Below are positions 16,907 through 25,459 of a stretch of DNA of 64,000 nucleotides, one piece after another. Positions within the stretch are counted from its first letter, which is position 1. Every line of letters starts with the position of its first letter. Position numbers and translations under genes: made by a program. Under the pieces are notes generated by a model. The model was not told the origin of the DNA, made no database searches, and was given only the letters and a program-made list of their open reading frames with translations. The stretch comes from an uncultured Collinsella sp. (lineage in GTDB: Bacteria; Actinomycetota; Coriobacteriia; Coriobacteriales; Coriobacteriaceae), in assembly GCA_958439425.1 (NCBI GenBank), contig CAUBVH010000010.1, forward strand, positions 1 to 64,000. The letters are read 5' to 3'.

Positions 16907-17986
16907 ATGGCAAACAAGCTCTCTGTCGCATTTATCGGCACCGGAATCATGGGTGCCCCCATCGCCGGCCACATTCTGGACGCCGGCTATCCCGTCACGG
17001 TCAACAACCGCACCAAGTCCAAGGCCGCCGCGCTTATCGAGCGCGGTGCCGCCTGGGCCGATGCGCCGGCCGATGCCGTGGCGAACGCCGATGTCGTCTT
17101 TACCATGGTGGGTTATCCCTCCGAGGTCGAGGAGCTCTACCTGGCGGGCGACGGTCTGCTCGCGTGCACTAAGCCCGGCGCGGTCCTGATCGACCTCACC
17201 ACGAGCTCGCCCGAGCTGGCGCGCGACATTGCCGAGGCCGCCCAGGTTTCCGGCCGCATGGCGTTTGACTGCCCCGTCACCGGCGGCGAGTCGGGGGCTA
17301 TCGCCGGCACGCTCACGGCTATCGTGGGCGCCACCGAGAACGACATTGCTCCGGTCCGTGACATCCTTGCCACCTTTGCGGCCAACATCTGCTGCTTCGA
17401 CGGCGCCGGCAAGGGCCAGGCTGCCAAGCTCGCCAACCAGGTGTCGCTGGGCGCCTGCATGGTCGGCATGGCAGATGCCATGGCATTTGCCGAGCTGAGC
17501 GGCCTCGATCTGGAGAAGACCCGCCAGATGATCCTGGGCGGTACCGGCAAGTCCGGCGCCATGGAGAGCCTGGCTCCCAAGGCGCTCGACGGCGACTACA
17601 AGCCCGGCTTTATGGTCGAGCACTTCATTAAGGACCTGCGTCTGGCGCTCGCCTACGCCGATGACCGCGAGCTCGCGCTGCCCGGTGCCGACGTGGCCTT
17701 TACGCTCTACGACATGCTCGACGCCATCGGTGGCGCCAAGCTGGGCACCCAGGCCATCACGGTCCTCTACAAGGAGGAGGCCGATGCCATCGCCGCCGGT
17801 TTGGACTGGTCGCAGTATCGTCCCGAGGAGCACGGTGCTCACGAGGACGGCTGCGGTTGCGGCGAGCACGGCGACGACCATGAGTGCGGTTGCGGCCACC
17901 ATCACGGCGAGGACCACGAGTGCTGCGGCGGCCACGGCCATGATGACGGCCACGAGTGCTGCTGCGGCCACCATCACGGGGAGTAG
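16907..17986 (+). CDS. 3-hydroxyisobutyrate-type dehydrogenase with Cys/His-rich tail
   Basis: A 359-residue NAD(P)-dependent beta-hydroxyacid dehydrogenase. The Rossmann motif GTGIMG is at residues 11-16, the substrate loop CPVTGG follows, and the catalytic lysine lies in GKGQAAKLANQ. Relatives reduce tartronate semialdehyde or succinic semialdehyde or oxidise 3-hydroxyisobutyrate; the substrate here is unknown. After the normal end of the enzyme, residues 307-359 are an extra segment with 9 cysteines and 14 histidines, arranged in repeats such as ECGCGHHHGE and ECCCGHHHGE. It looks like a nickel, zinc or copper-binding tail. It starts a co-directional string of four genes ending with isocitrate dehydrogenase. 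Confidence 0.88.
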   Translation: MANKLSVAFIGTGIMGAPIAGHILDAGYPVTVNNRTKSKAAALIERGAAWADAPADAVANADVVFTMVGYPSEVEELYLAGDGLLACTKPGAVLIDLTTSSPELARDIAEAAQVSGRMAFDCPVTGGESGAIAGTLTAIVGATENDIAPVRDILATFAANICCFDGAGKGQAAKLANQVSLGACMVGMADAMAFAELSGLDLEKTRQMILGGTGKSGAMESLAPKALDGDYKPGFMVEHFIKDLRLALAYADDRELALPGADVAFTLYDMLDAIGGAKLGTQAITVLYKEEADAIAAGLDWSQYRPEEHGAHEDGCGCGEHGDDHECGCGHHHGEDHECCGGHGHDDGHECCCGHHHGE

Positions 17987-17991
17987 CGCCC

Positions 17992-18420
17992 ATGAGCTGG
18001 ACGTTCGTGGTGCTCGCGTTGGTGCTCTTTATCTTTGCGATCTACATTGGCTTTTTGTGCGGCCAGTGGGCCTGTGAAAAGCGCGTGATCACCAAGCGCG
18101 ATTACTGGATCGCCAATTTTGCAGGCGCGGCGGCAGTCGTTCTACTGACCTGGGTGTTTTCGCTGTTCCCGCTGGTGCAGTTTGCGCCGATCGGCTGGCT
18201 CGGCGGCTTTATCGCCGGCCTTAAGATGAGCTTTGGCGAGTCCGTCGGTCCGTGGCGCAAGCACGACGAGGTCTTTAACGTCAACAAGGCTCACCGCGCC
18301 GCCGCCGACGCGGGCGACGCCGAGGAGCGTCGCCGTGCGCGTCACAATGGCGCAGCCGACCGACAGCTCATCTCGGTCACCGATGACAGCAAGGGTGCTG
18401 GCAAGCACGCTAAGAAATAG
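17992..18420 (+). CDS. Small membrane protein of unknown function
   Basis: A 142-residue protein with two or three hydrophobic segments (about 3-25, 43-63 and 68-82), then a charged cytoplasmic-like tail rich in Ala, Arg and Lys. The ATG at 17992 lies five bases after the dehydrogenase stop. I do not recognise the family. Its place between the metal-tailed dehydrogenase and the HEAT protein suggests only co-transcription. Confidence 0.65.
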   Translation: MSWTFVVLALVLFIFAIYIGFLCGQWACEKRVITKRDYWIANFAGAAAVVLLTWVFSLFPLVQFAPIGWLGGFIAGLKMSFGESVGPWRKHDEVFNVNKAHRAAADAGDAEERRRARHNGAADRQLISVTDDSKGAGKHAKK

Positions 18421-18435
18421 TAAGAAGAGGTAACT

Positions 18436-19134
18436 ATGGCAGAAAACAAGGAAGAACAGCTCACCGACGAGGAACTGGCACAGCTTCAGCTGGCAGAGGA
18501 GAACGAGAACGCCGTCGACCGTCTGGTCAAGGAGCTCGGCTGCCCCACGCGCCGCATCCGCCAGTTTGCCGCCCGCGTGCTGCATCTGCTGGCCGAGCGC
18601 GACCCGCAGCGCGTCGTGCCCTGCGTGCCCGCGCTGATCGAGGCGCTCGACCGCCCCGAGGCTCAGACCCGCTGGGAGGCTCTCGATGCCCTGGCGGCGC
18701 TCGCCACCACCTGCCCCGAGCAGCTGGGCGATGCCTTCGAGGGCGCCGAGACCGCGCTGTTCGACGAGATTTCCTCCACGCTGCGCTACGCCGCCTTCCG
18801 CCTGCTGTGCGTGTGGGGAGCTACGGGCGTCGAGCGTTCGCGCGAGGCTTGGCCGATCCTGGATGAGGCCATCCAGTGCTACCACGGCGACCTTGAGTAT
18901 CGCGATATGCTCGGTTGCCTGTACGAGTTTGGCCAGGGCGAGATCGATGCCGAGGTTGCCGAGAAGCTCGCGCTGCGCCTTAAGTTCGACGCCGAGAACG
19001 GCAAGGGCAGCTATCTCAAGGCCCGTTCGAGCGAGATTTGCGAAATGCTTGTTAAACGTTTTGGCCTGGATCTCTCCAAAAAGAAGAAGCGTGCTAGCGT
19101 TAAAAAATCTGAGGCCGCCGAAGACGAGGAGTAA
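18436..19134 (+). CDS. HEAT-repeat protein
   Basis: A 232-residue, mostly helical protein. Alternating helices such as RIRQFAARVLHLLAER and QTRWEALDALAALATTCPEQ at about residues 30-95 look like HEAT repeats, a scaffold for protein contacts. The C-terminus is Lys-rich then acidic (KKKKRASVKKSEAAEDEE). There is no enzymatic motif. It is preceded by an AGAGG site and followed six bases later by isocitrate dehydrogenase, so the two are probably co-translated. Partners are unknown. Confidence 0.7.
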   Translation: MAENKEEQLTDEELAQLQLAEENENAVDRLVKELGCPTRRIRQFAARVLHLLAERDPQRVVPCVPALIEALDRPEAQTRWEALDALAALATTCPEQLGDAFEGAETALFDEISSTLRYAAFRLLCVWGATGVERSREAWPILDEAIQCYHGDLEYRDMLGCLYEFGQGEIDAEVAEKLALRLKFDAENGKGSYLKARSSEICEMLVKRFGLDLSKKKKRASVKKSEAAEDEE

Positions 19135-19140
19135 CAGATT

Positions 19141-20226
19141 ATGGCGCACGATGTAGTCCTGATTCCCGGGGACGGTATCGGTCCCGAGATTACGCAGGCC
19201 ATGCGCCGCGTGGTCGAGGCCACCGGTGTCCAGATCAACTGGAACGTCCAGGAGGCCGGTGCCGGCGTCATGGACGAGTTTGGCACGCCGCTGCCCCAAC
19301 ATGTGCTCGATGCGGTCGCCGAGACCAAGGTTGCCATCAAGGGTCCCATCACCACACCGGTCGGCACGGGCTTCCGCAGCGTTAACGTGGCCCTGCGCAA
19401 GCACTTCGACCTGTACGCCTGCGTGCGCCCCTGCCTGTCGCAGCCGGGCGACGGCTCGCGCTTCCGCGACGTCGACCTGGTTATCGTGCGCGAGAACACC
19501 GAGGACCTCTACGCCGGCATCGAGTTCGATGAGGGCGCTGCCGAGGTCGAGGAACTCTCGCAGCTCGTCGAGCGCTCGGGCCAAAAGACCTTCGCCGCGG
19601 ATTCCGCCATCTCGATCAAGCCCATCTCCATCGCCAAGAGCCGCCGCATTGTGGAATATGCCTTTGAGTACGCCCGCCGCTGCGGCCGCAAAAAGGTGAC
19701 GGCTGTGCACAAGGCCAACATTATGAAGGCGACCGATGGCCTGTTCCTGCGCGTTGCGCGCGAGGTGGCCGCCAACTATCCCGATATCGAGTTCAACGAC
19801 AAAATCGTCGACGCCACCTGCATGGGCCTGGTCCAGAACCCCAACGACTTCGATGTCCTGGTGCTGCCCAACCTGTACGGCGACATCGTGAGCGACCTGT
19901 GCGCCGGCCTGGTGGGCGGTCTGGGCATGGCCCCCGGCTCCAACATCGGTGCCGACTGCGCAATCTTTGAGGCTACGCACGGCTCCGCGCCCGATATCGC
20001 CGGTCAGGATATCGCCAACCCCACGGCCGAGATTCTGTCTGCGGCTATGATGCTCGATCACCTGGGCGAGAACGATGCTGCCAATCGCATCCGCGTCGCC
20101 GTGTCTGCCACGCTCGACGAGGGCGAGCAGGTTACCGGTGACGTGCGTCGTGCCCAGACCGGCTCCGTCGAGGGCGCTGTGGGTACGCAGGCATTTGCCG
20201 ATGCCGTTATCGCGCACCTGGCCTAA
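19141..20226 (+). CDS. Isocitrate dehydrogenase (NAD-type)
   Basis: A 361-residue member of the isocitrate/isopropylmalate dehydrogenase family. It opens with [11 protein letters not shown], has the substrate-loop serine and asparagine in [32 protein letters not shown], and the metal/NAD motif [12 protein letters not shown]. SxN in the phosphorylation loop favours isocitrate over isopropylmalate. It should convert isocitrate to 2-oxoglutarate and supply glutamate. No leuCD or citrate-synthase genes are beside it. Cofactor (NAD versus NADP) is inferred from similarity to the NAD-linked short form. Confidence 0.87.
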   Translation: MAHDVVLIPGDGIGPEITQAMRRVVEATGVQINWNVQEAGAGVMDEFGTPLPQHVLDAVAETKVAIKGPITTPVGTGFRSVNVALRKHFDLYACVRPCLSQPGDGSRFRDVDLVIVRENTEDLYAGIEFDEGAAEVEELSQLVERSGQKTFAADSAISIKPISIAKSRRIVEYAFEYARRCGRKKVTAVHKANIMKATDGLFLRVAREVAANYPDIEFNDKIVDATCMGLVQNPNDFDVLVLPNLYGDIVSDLCAGLVGGLGMAPGSNIGADCAIFEATHGSAPDIAGQDIANPTAEILSAAMMLDHLGENDAANRIRVAVSATLDEGEQVTGDVRRAQTGSVEGAVGTQAFADAVIAHLA

Positions 20227-20285
20227 GACATGCACGCTGCAAACGCCTAAATAGTACTTAAGTGTTTGCGTATAACCTAAGAATC

Positions 20286-20318
20286 AATACGCCCGGCGCT
20301 CCGTCGGGCGTATTCTAT
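20286..20318 (+). terminator. Hairpin terminator after isocitrate dehydrogenase
   Basis: Stem AATACGCCCG with CGGGCGTATT, followed by the short tail CTATT. The T tail is weak. Confidence 0.6.
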
Positions 20319-20352
20319 TGAGGACTATGTTTCCTAACAAGGAGTAACTGAT

Positions 20353-21438
20353 ATGGGTCTGATTCAAAAGAAGGACGAGAAGGACGAGATCGACGGCATC
20401 CAGATCATCGAGCGCGGCGAAGGCCCCGACGGTGACGAGGACGAGAAGATCGATCTGGTCGCCGGTACGTCTGCCGAGCACATTGCTGCCGGCACGACCG
20501 CCGAGGAAGAGGACGCTCGCCTGGAGGCAAAGATCGCCGCGGACGCCGCCGACGAGAACCTCATGCCCGAGGAACAGGACGCGGACGACGACTCCGACGC
20601 GGACGACTATGCATCCAAGCACAAGAAGACGATGATTGCCGCCTTTGTGGTCGCTATCGTGATCGCTGCGGTGGTCGGCTTCTTTATTGGCAATGGCGGC
20701 TTTGGCGGCAAGGGTGTCGGTTCGTCGACCCTGACCGAGGACCAGCTCGATTCGACCGTGGCAAGCTATAGTTATAACGGCAAGAAGAGCGACATCACCG
20801 CGCGCGAGGCCATCGAGAGCCAGTACAGCCTCGATACCGTCAAGGATAGCGATGGCAACTACACCGCTCCTTCTGCCGATGTCATCCTGTCCTACGTGCG
20901 CAACAAGATTCTGCTCGATGCTGCCGAGGACGAGGACATTACCGTCTCCTCTAAGGAGATGAAGAAGTACGCCGAGGATTCCATCGGCACCTCCGACTAC
21001 AAGACCATGGCAAAACAGTACGGCGTGTCCAAGGATCAGGCCAAGCAGATCGTCCGCCAGTCCGCGACGCTGCAGAAGCTCTACAAGAAGAAGGTGGGCG
21101 ATGCTTCCGCGAGCATGCCGACCGCTCCGACCGAGCCTTCTGACGGCAACGAGGACACCGCGAGCAAGGACTACGCCGATTACATCATCAACCTTGCCGG
21201 CGACGAGTGGGATAGCGAGAAGGGCACCTGGAAGGACGCCGATAGCACTTATGCCAAGGCCTTCGCTGACGATGCCTTTACGGCCGATAGCGCTACCTAT
21301 AAGCAGGCCATGACCGCCTATTACACCGCCTACCAGCAGTATTCCTCGCAGGCCTCAAGCGCTAGCTCCAAGTGGACCGAGTATGCTAACGGCCTCTATG
21401 CCAAGGCCAACATCAGCATCTACGGCCTGTTTGCGTAA
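20353..21438 (+). CDS. Membrane-anchored SurA-like protein
   Basis: A 361-residue protein. The first 90 residues are very acidic, then KHKKTMIAAFVVAIVIAAVVGFFIG (split here as one helix near 90-113) anchors it. The outside part resembles SurA/PrsA N-terminal chaperone helices, with a long helical region rich in Lys and Asp and the tail YAKANISIYGLFA. The peptidyl-prolyl isomerase domain is not obvious, so it may act only as a chaperone or have another role. It is a single gene between two terminators. Confidence 0.6.
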   Translation: MGLIQKKDEKDEIDGIQIIERGEGPDGDEDEKIDLVAGTSAEHIAAGTTAEEEDARLEAKIAADAADENLMPEEQDADDDSDADDYASKHKKTMIAAFVVAIVIAAVVGFFIGNGGFGGKGVGSSTLTEDQLDSTVASYSYNGKKSDITAREAIESQYSLDTVKDSDGNYTAPSADVILSYVRNKILLDAAEDEDITVSSKEMKKYAEDSIGTSDYKTMAKQYGVSKDQAKQIVRQSATLQKLYKKKVGDASASMPTAPTEPSDGNEDTASKDYADYIINLAGDEWDSEKGTWKDADSTYAKAFADDAFTADSATYKQAMTAYYTAYQQYSSQASSASSKWTEYANGLYAKANISIYGLFA

Positions 21439-21481
21439 GATCTGTCTGCACTACTGCGCGCTAACCGATCTACCTGATTAA

Positions 21482-21517
21482 GCCCGCTAGAACGACAACG
21501 TTCTAGCGGGCATTTTG
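21482..21517 (+). terminator. Rho-independent terminator
   Basis: Stem GCCCGCTAGAACG with CGTTCTAGCGGGC, then ATTTTGTT. It closes the SurA-like gene. Confidence 0.85.
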
Positions 21518-21615
21518 TTACCGAAACCACTAGGATAGGACTTGCGCCCGTGCAAGTGCTTCATCGGGTATCCTCAATTCATCCGGGAAAACGGCCGTAA
21601 ACGATTGCAAATAAC

Positions 21616-21866
21616 CGGTGAACGGTCGAAAACTACCGTTCACCGATAATATCGAAACTGGTTCTAACTGGTATTAAGTCAAAAAGACCAATTCACAAAT
21701 CTTCACAATGACCTGCATTTTTTCTACACGCCATTTTTAGCCACCCTGCGTTGTTTAGACACGAAAAAAGTTCCGATCTTTCGTCAAATCATTTCGAAAC
21801 GGTTTCAAAACCGCAGGTAGAAGTGTTAACGAGCGGTAAACGGTCGATTTTTTACCGTGAACGGTG
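21616..21866 (+). promoter_or_regulatory. AT-rich control region with ACCGTTCAC motifs
   Basis: The 630-base space before the PTS operon has no gene. It has a perfect inverted pair CGGTGAACGGT (21616-21626) and ACCGTTCACCG (21635-21645), and further copies at 21834-21844 (CGGTAAACGGT) and 21854-21865 (ACCGTGAACGGT). The same word recurs before lacF, lacA, lacI and galK, so it is a candidate global sugar-control site. Confidence 0.5.
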
Positions 21867-21938
21867 CAAAAACGTTTTACTGTTTGAATCAACGAAAGCA
21901 ACCTCTTCTGTGGTGATATAGTGACAACAGCACGTCAC

Positions 21939-21974
21939 GTGGTTACTACCAGTTGAGAGACCACTGGTTCTCAA
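21939..21974 (+). promoter_or_regulatory. Candidate GntR operator before the PTS operon
   Basis: GTGGTTACTACCAG at 21939-21952 matches the site before agaS (CTGGTTACTACCAG), and a second ACCACTGGT block follows at 21960-21968. This is the pattern of NagR/DasR-type operators. The regulator at 25460 is the natural candidate. Confidence 0.55.
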
Positions 21975-22068
21975 AGAACGCTTTCCAAGAAGCTTTAAGG
22001 GCGATTGCCCGTTGGCTTCCGAACATCATCGGACTCAGATCGTACACACCTTCGGAAGGGAAATTTGA

Positions 22069-22512
22069 ATGGTTGGCTTTATTCTTACCGGTCATGGACA
22101 GTTCGCACCCGGCCTCGCAAGCGCTATCGCTATGGTCGCTGGTGACCAGCCCGCTTTTACCGTCGTTCCTTTTGAGGGCGACCAGGCTGCTTCCTACGGT
22201 GAGGATCTCCGCGCCGCTATCACCGCCATGCGCGAGGAGTGCGATGGCGTGCTCGTCTTTACCGACCTGCTCGGTGGTACCCCGTTTAACCAGTCGATGA
22301 TGATTGCCCAGGATGTCGACAATGTCGAGGTTCTGACCGGCACTAACCTCCCCATGGTTATTGAGCTTCTGTTCCTCCGCGGCAATGCCACGCTCGCCGA
22401 GCTTGGCGAGCAGGCCGTGACCGTTGGCCAGACGGGCATCACCGCCCAGACGGTCGCGTCCGTTGCCGGCTCCGAGGAAGAGGATATCTTCGGCGACGAG
22501 GACGGCATCTAA
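22069..22512 (+). CDS. PTS mannose/N-acetylgalactosamine-family EIIA
   Basis: A 147-residue IIA domain of the mannose-family PTS, which accepts phosphate from HPr and passes it to IIB. The active His9 is in LTGHGQFAPG. A GGAAGGGA ribosome site precedes the ATG. It begins a five-gene operon (IIA, YajC, IIB, IIC, IID). Because a GntR regulator, agaS and nagA follow, the sugar is probably N-acetylgalactosamine, galactosamine or N-acetylglucosamine. The C-terminal 15 residues are acidic. Confidence 0.9.
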   Translation: MVGFILTGHGQFAPGLASAIAMVAGDQPAFTVVPFEGDQAASYGEDLRAAITAMREECDGVLVFTDLLGGTPFNQSMMIAQDVDNVEVLTGTNLPMVIELLFLRGNATLAELGEQAVTVGQTGITAQTVASVAGSEEEDIFGDEDGI

Positions 22513-22793
22513 TGGCCGATTTCGGAGCCAGCGTCCTGAGCTCCTCGGTTGCCCTTTTAGGCCTGCTTGTCATTATGGGCTTGATTTACACCATCTGGTC
22601 GCAAATCAACATGAAGAAGAAGCAGAAGTACTTCAAGGAGCTGCACACCGAGCTCAAGCCGGGTCAGGAGGTTCTTTTCGCCGGCGGTATCTACGGAACC
22701 GTCAAAGGCATCGAAGGCGAAAAGGTCCAGATCAAAGTCCGATCCGGAGCCGTCGTAGATGTTTCGCGTTACGCGATTCAGGAGATCAAGTAA
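22512..22793 (+). CDS. yajC: YajC-family protein in the PTS operon
   Basis: A 93-residue protein with one N-terminal membrane helix (about residues 8-28) then a soluble domain with LKPGQEVLFAGGIYGTVKGIEGEKVQIKV, the YajC signature split here over adjacent strands. YajC normally assists SecDF in protein export. Its start overlaps the IIA stop by one base, and IIB follows 36 bases later, so it is truly inside the PTS operon. It may help the membrane IIC/IID subunits assemble; that is inference. Confidence 0.85.
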   Translation: MADFGASVLSSSVALLGLLVIMGLIYTIWSQINMKKKQKYFKELHTELKPGQEVLFAGGIYGTVKGIEGEKVQIKVRSGAVVDVSRYAIQEIK

Positions 22794-22829
22794 CTGTCGT
22801 CAGCAAATAACGAAAGGAAGCTGATCAAC

Positions 22830-23312
22830 ATGGCAGAACCCAACATTCTTCTTACCCGCATCGATAACCGACTGGTCCATGGTCAGGTTGCCACCCAGTG
22901 GAACTCCACTCTGGGCTCCAACCTCATCCTCGTCGCTAACGACGACGTGTCGACCAACACCATGCGCCAGAACCTCATGAAGATGGCCGCTCCCACCGGC
23001 GTCGCTACGCGTTTCTTCTCCCTGCAGAAGACCATCGACGTCATCGGCAAGGCGAGCCCGCGCCAGAAGATCTTCATCGTGGCCGAAACACCGGAAGACG
23101 TGCTTACGCTCGTCAAGGGCGGTGTGCCTATAAAGAAGGTAAACATCGGCAACATGCACATGTCGGAAGGAAAGCGCCAAGTCGCCACCTCCGTCGCAGT
23201 CAACGACGAGGATGTCGCTGCGTTTAAAGAGCTGCAGGAATTGGGGGTGGAGTTGGAGATCAGGCGCGTTCCGAGCACGCCTGTTGAGGACACGAGCAAG
23301 CTCTTCTCGTAG
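22830..23312 (+). CDS. PTS mannose/N-acetylgalactosamine-family EIIB
   Basis: A 160-residue IIB domain. The phosphorylated histidine is H17 in TRIDNRLVHGQVATQW, the family signature. It takes phosphate from IIA and hands it to the sugar at IIC/IID. An AAAGGAAG site precedes the ATG. It is about 60% alike to the orphan IIB at 33688, in which the histidine is replaced. It is in the IIA-YajC-IIB-IIC-IID operon. Confidence 0.92.
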   Translation: MAEPNILLTRIDNRLVHGQVATQWNSTLGSNLILVANDDVSTNTMRQNLMKMAAPTGVATRFFSLQKTIDVIGKASPRQKIFIVAETPEDVLTLVKGGVPIKKVNIGNMHMSEGKRQVATSVAVNDEDVAAFKELQELGVELEIRRVPSTPVEDTSKLFS

Positions 23313-23402
23313 TCTTCGTGATCCACGCTGTCAGGAATGAAACCCTGACATTCTGTACGTGAAATCCAAAGTGCGTACATACATTTTGAAAGGAGGAGCA
23401 AG

Positions 23403-24203
23403 ATGGAATACTCGATCATCCAGGTCGCTCTGGTCTTCATCGTCACGTTCGTCGCGGCAATCGACCAGTTCAACTTCCTCGAGTCTCTCTATCAGCCCAT
23501 CGTCACCGGCGCCGTCATCGGTCTTATCCTTGGCGACCTCAACACCGGTCTTCTCGTGGGTGGTACTTATCAGCTCATGACGATCGGCAACATGCCGATC
23601 GGAGGCGCTCAGCCGCCTAACGCCGTCATCGGCGGCATCATGGCAGCCATTCTCGCTATCGCTACGGGCCTCGAGCCCAACGCGGCAGTCGGCCTTGCCA
23701 TTCCGTTCGCTCTGCTTGGTCAGCTCGGCGTTACCCTGGTCTTCACGCTTATGTCGCCGCTCATGTCCTCTGCGGACAACATGGCTCACAACGCAGACAC
23801 CAAGGGTATCGAGCGTCTGAACTACTTCGCCATGGCTCTGCTCGGCCTGATCTTCGCCGTCGTCGTCACCCTGTTCTTCATCGCTGGCGCCACCATCGGT
23901 CAGACCATCGCTTCCGCCATCCCGACTTGGCTGCAGACCGGTCTCTCCGCTGCAGGCGGCATGATGCGCTTCGTCGGCTTCGCCGTCCTGCTCAAGGTTA
24001 TGATGAACCGCGATATGTGGGGCTTCTTCCTCATGGGCTTTGGCCTCGCGCTCATCACCGTTGCCAACGAATCTCTGGCAACCCCTGCTCTGCTCATCCT
24101 CGCTCTCATCGGCTTCGGCATCGCTTTCTGGGACTTCCAGCAGCAGACCGAGCTGAAGGGTGCAGCTGTTTCTGACGGAGGTGACTTCGAAGATGGCATC
24201 TAA
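23403..24203 (+). CDS. PTS mannose/N-acetylgalactosamine-family EIIC
   Basis: A 266-residue integral membrane subunit with about seven or eight hydrophobic segments. The N-terminus (VALVFIVTFVAAIDQFN) and the GGTYQLMTIGNMPIGGAQPPN loop are typical of AgaW/ManY. With IID it forms the sugar channel. AAAGGAGGAG precedes the ATG. It overlaps IID by eleven bases, which implies coupled translation. Confidence 0.92.
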   Translation: MEYSIIQVALVFIVTFVAAIDQFNFLESLYQPIVTGAVIGLILGDLNTGLLVGGTYQLMTIGNMPIGGAQPPNAVIGGIMAAILAIATGLEPNAAVGLAIPFALLGQLGVTLVFTLMSPLMSSADNMAHNADTKGIERLNYFAMALLGLIFAVVVTLFFIAGATIGQTIASAIPTWLQTGLSAAGGMMRFVGFAVLLKVMMNRDMWGFFLMGFGLALITVANESLATPALLILALIGFGIAFWDFQQQTELKGAAVSDGGDFEDGI

Positions 24204-25275
24204 TGAGTATGTGATCCCGGAGCACTACGAGGATCTCACTCCTGCTCCGCAGCTCGACCAGAAGACCCTCAACAAGATGGCTTGGCGCTCCTGCTTCCTG
24301 CAGGCCTCGTTCAACTACGAGCGCATGCAGGCCGCTGGCTGGCTCTACTCCATCATCCCCGGTCTGGAGAAGATCCACACCAACAAGAACGACCTCGCGG
24401 CTTCCATGAGCCACAACCTGGAGTTCTTCAACACCCACCCGTTCCTCGTCACCTTTGTTATGGGCATCGTGCTTTCGCTCGAGCAGAACAAGGTTGACAT
24501 CCCCACGATCCGCGCCGTTCGCGTCGCCGCAATGGGCCCGCTCGGTGGTATCGGTGACGCCCTGTTCTGGCTGACGCTCGTGCCTATCACGGCCGGCATC
24601 ACCTCCAACATGGCCATCAACGGCAACGCTGCTGCGCCGATCATCTTCCTGGTGATCTTCAACGCCGTCCAGTTCGCTCTGCGCTTCTGGCTCATGAACT
24701 GGTCCTACAAGCTTGGCACTAGCGCTATTGACGCTCTGACCGCCAACATGCAGGCCTTCACGCGTGCCGCTTCCATCATGGGCGTCTTCGTCGTCGGTTG
24801 CCTGGTCGTCACCATGGGTGGCACCCAGATCAACCTCCAGATCCCCAACGGCACCACCCGTGGCCTCTCCGCCAATACCGTGATCGTCTCCGAGAAGGAG
24901 GCCGAGAACTTCACCGGTATGGAGGGCATCGATACCGAGACCGCTGAGGCCGGTACCATCGCCATGACCGATAAGGACGGCAACGCCCTTACCGCCTCCG
25001 ATGCTGACGGCAACGCTGTCGAGTGCGGCGTCACCGATCTGGGCAACGGCATGGAGTCCGTGACCTACGGCACCGTTACCGAGGATCCGGTCAACTTCTC
25101 TGTTGCTGATACCCTCAACACCATCGTCCCGAAGCTCGTCCCGCTTATGCTTACGCTGCTGCTTTACTACATGTTCGCTAAGCACAGCTGGACCCCGACC
25201 AAGGGCATTCTGCTGCTCTTCGTCCTCGGCATCCTGGGCGCTGGCCCGCTTGGTCTCTGGCCGAGCATCTGGTAA
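24193..25275 (+). CDS. PTS mannose/N-acetylgalactosamine-family EIID with insertion
   Basis: A 360-residue IID subunit, longer than the usual 270-290. The start at 24193 overlaps the IIC stop and has GGAGG upstream. The N-terminal soluble helices with WRSCFLQASFNYERMQAAGW are typical. Between the last two conserved parts there is an acidic insertion of roughly 80 residues (about 225-305), rich in Asp, Glu, Thr and Gly with repeated TDKDGNALTASDADGN-like blocks, before NTIVPKLVPLMLTLLLYYM. It likely projects outside the membrane. Operon position is last. Confidence 0.9.
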   Translation: MASNEYVIPEHYEDLTPAPQLDQKTLNKMAWRSCFLQASFNYERMQAAGWLYSIIPGLEKIHTNKNDLAASMSHNLEFFNTHPFLVTFVMGIVLSLEQNKVDIPTIRAVRVAAMGPLGGIGDALFWLTLVPITAGITSNMAINGNAAAPIIFLVIFNAVQFALRFWLMNWSYKLGTSAIDALTANMQAFTRAASIMGVFVVGCLVVTMGGTQINLQIPNGTTRGLSANTVIVSEKEAENFTGMEGIDTETAEAGTIAMTDKDGNALTASDADGNAVECGVTDLGNGMESVTYGTVTEDPVNFSVADTLNTIVPKLVPLMLTLLLYYMFAKHSWTPTKGILLLFVLGILGAGPLGLWPSIW

Positions 25276-25340
25276 GGCTCTAGCTTGAGGGGTGTGTCCC
25301 TACGCGGCTCACACCCCGACCCCTTAAGCCATGTGTATGT

Positions 25341-25378
25341 TAAAAGCCGCGTGCTCGAAAGAGCGCGCGGCTTTTGTT
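25341..25378 (+). terminator. Terminator of the PTS operon
   Basis: Stem AAAAGCCGCG with CGCGGCTTTT, with a loop near TGCTCGAAAGAGCG, then TGTTTTC. It closes the IIA-IID operon. Confidence 0.85.
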
Positions 25379-25422
25379 TTCTTGTTGATTTGGGTGTGGC
25401 AGACAGATAATGCTAAACACCC

Positions 25423-25434
25423 AAGGTAGTAGCC
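25423..25434 (+). promoter_or_regulatory. Half-conserved GntR operator before the gntR gene
   Basis: AAGGTAGTAGCC is the reverse of GGCTACTACCTT and shares TACTACC with the sites before the PTS operon and agaS. A GATAAT at 25406-25411 with TTGTTG 18 bases upstream may be the promoter. Autoregulation is inferred. Confidence 0.4.
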
Positions 25435-25459
25435 GAGTTTGAGAAAATGGGAGGATAGG

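Noticed and set aside
25439..25459. An upstream start for gntR
   Set aside because: The seven extra residues lack a ribosome site, while GGGAGG is well placed for the ATG at 25460.
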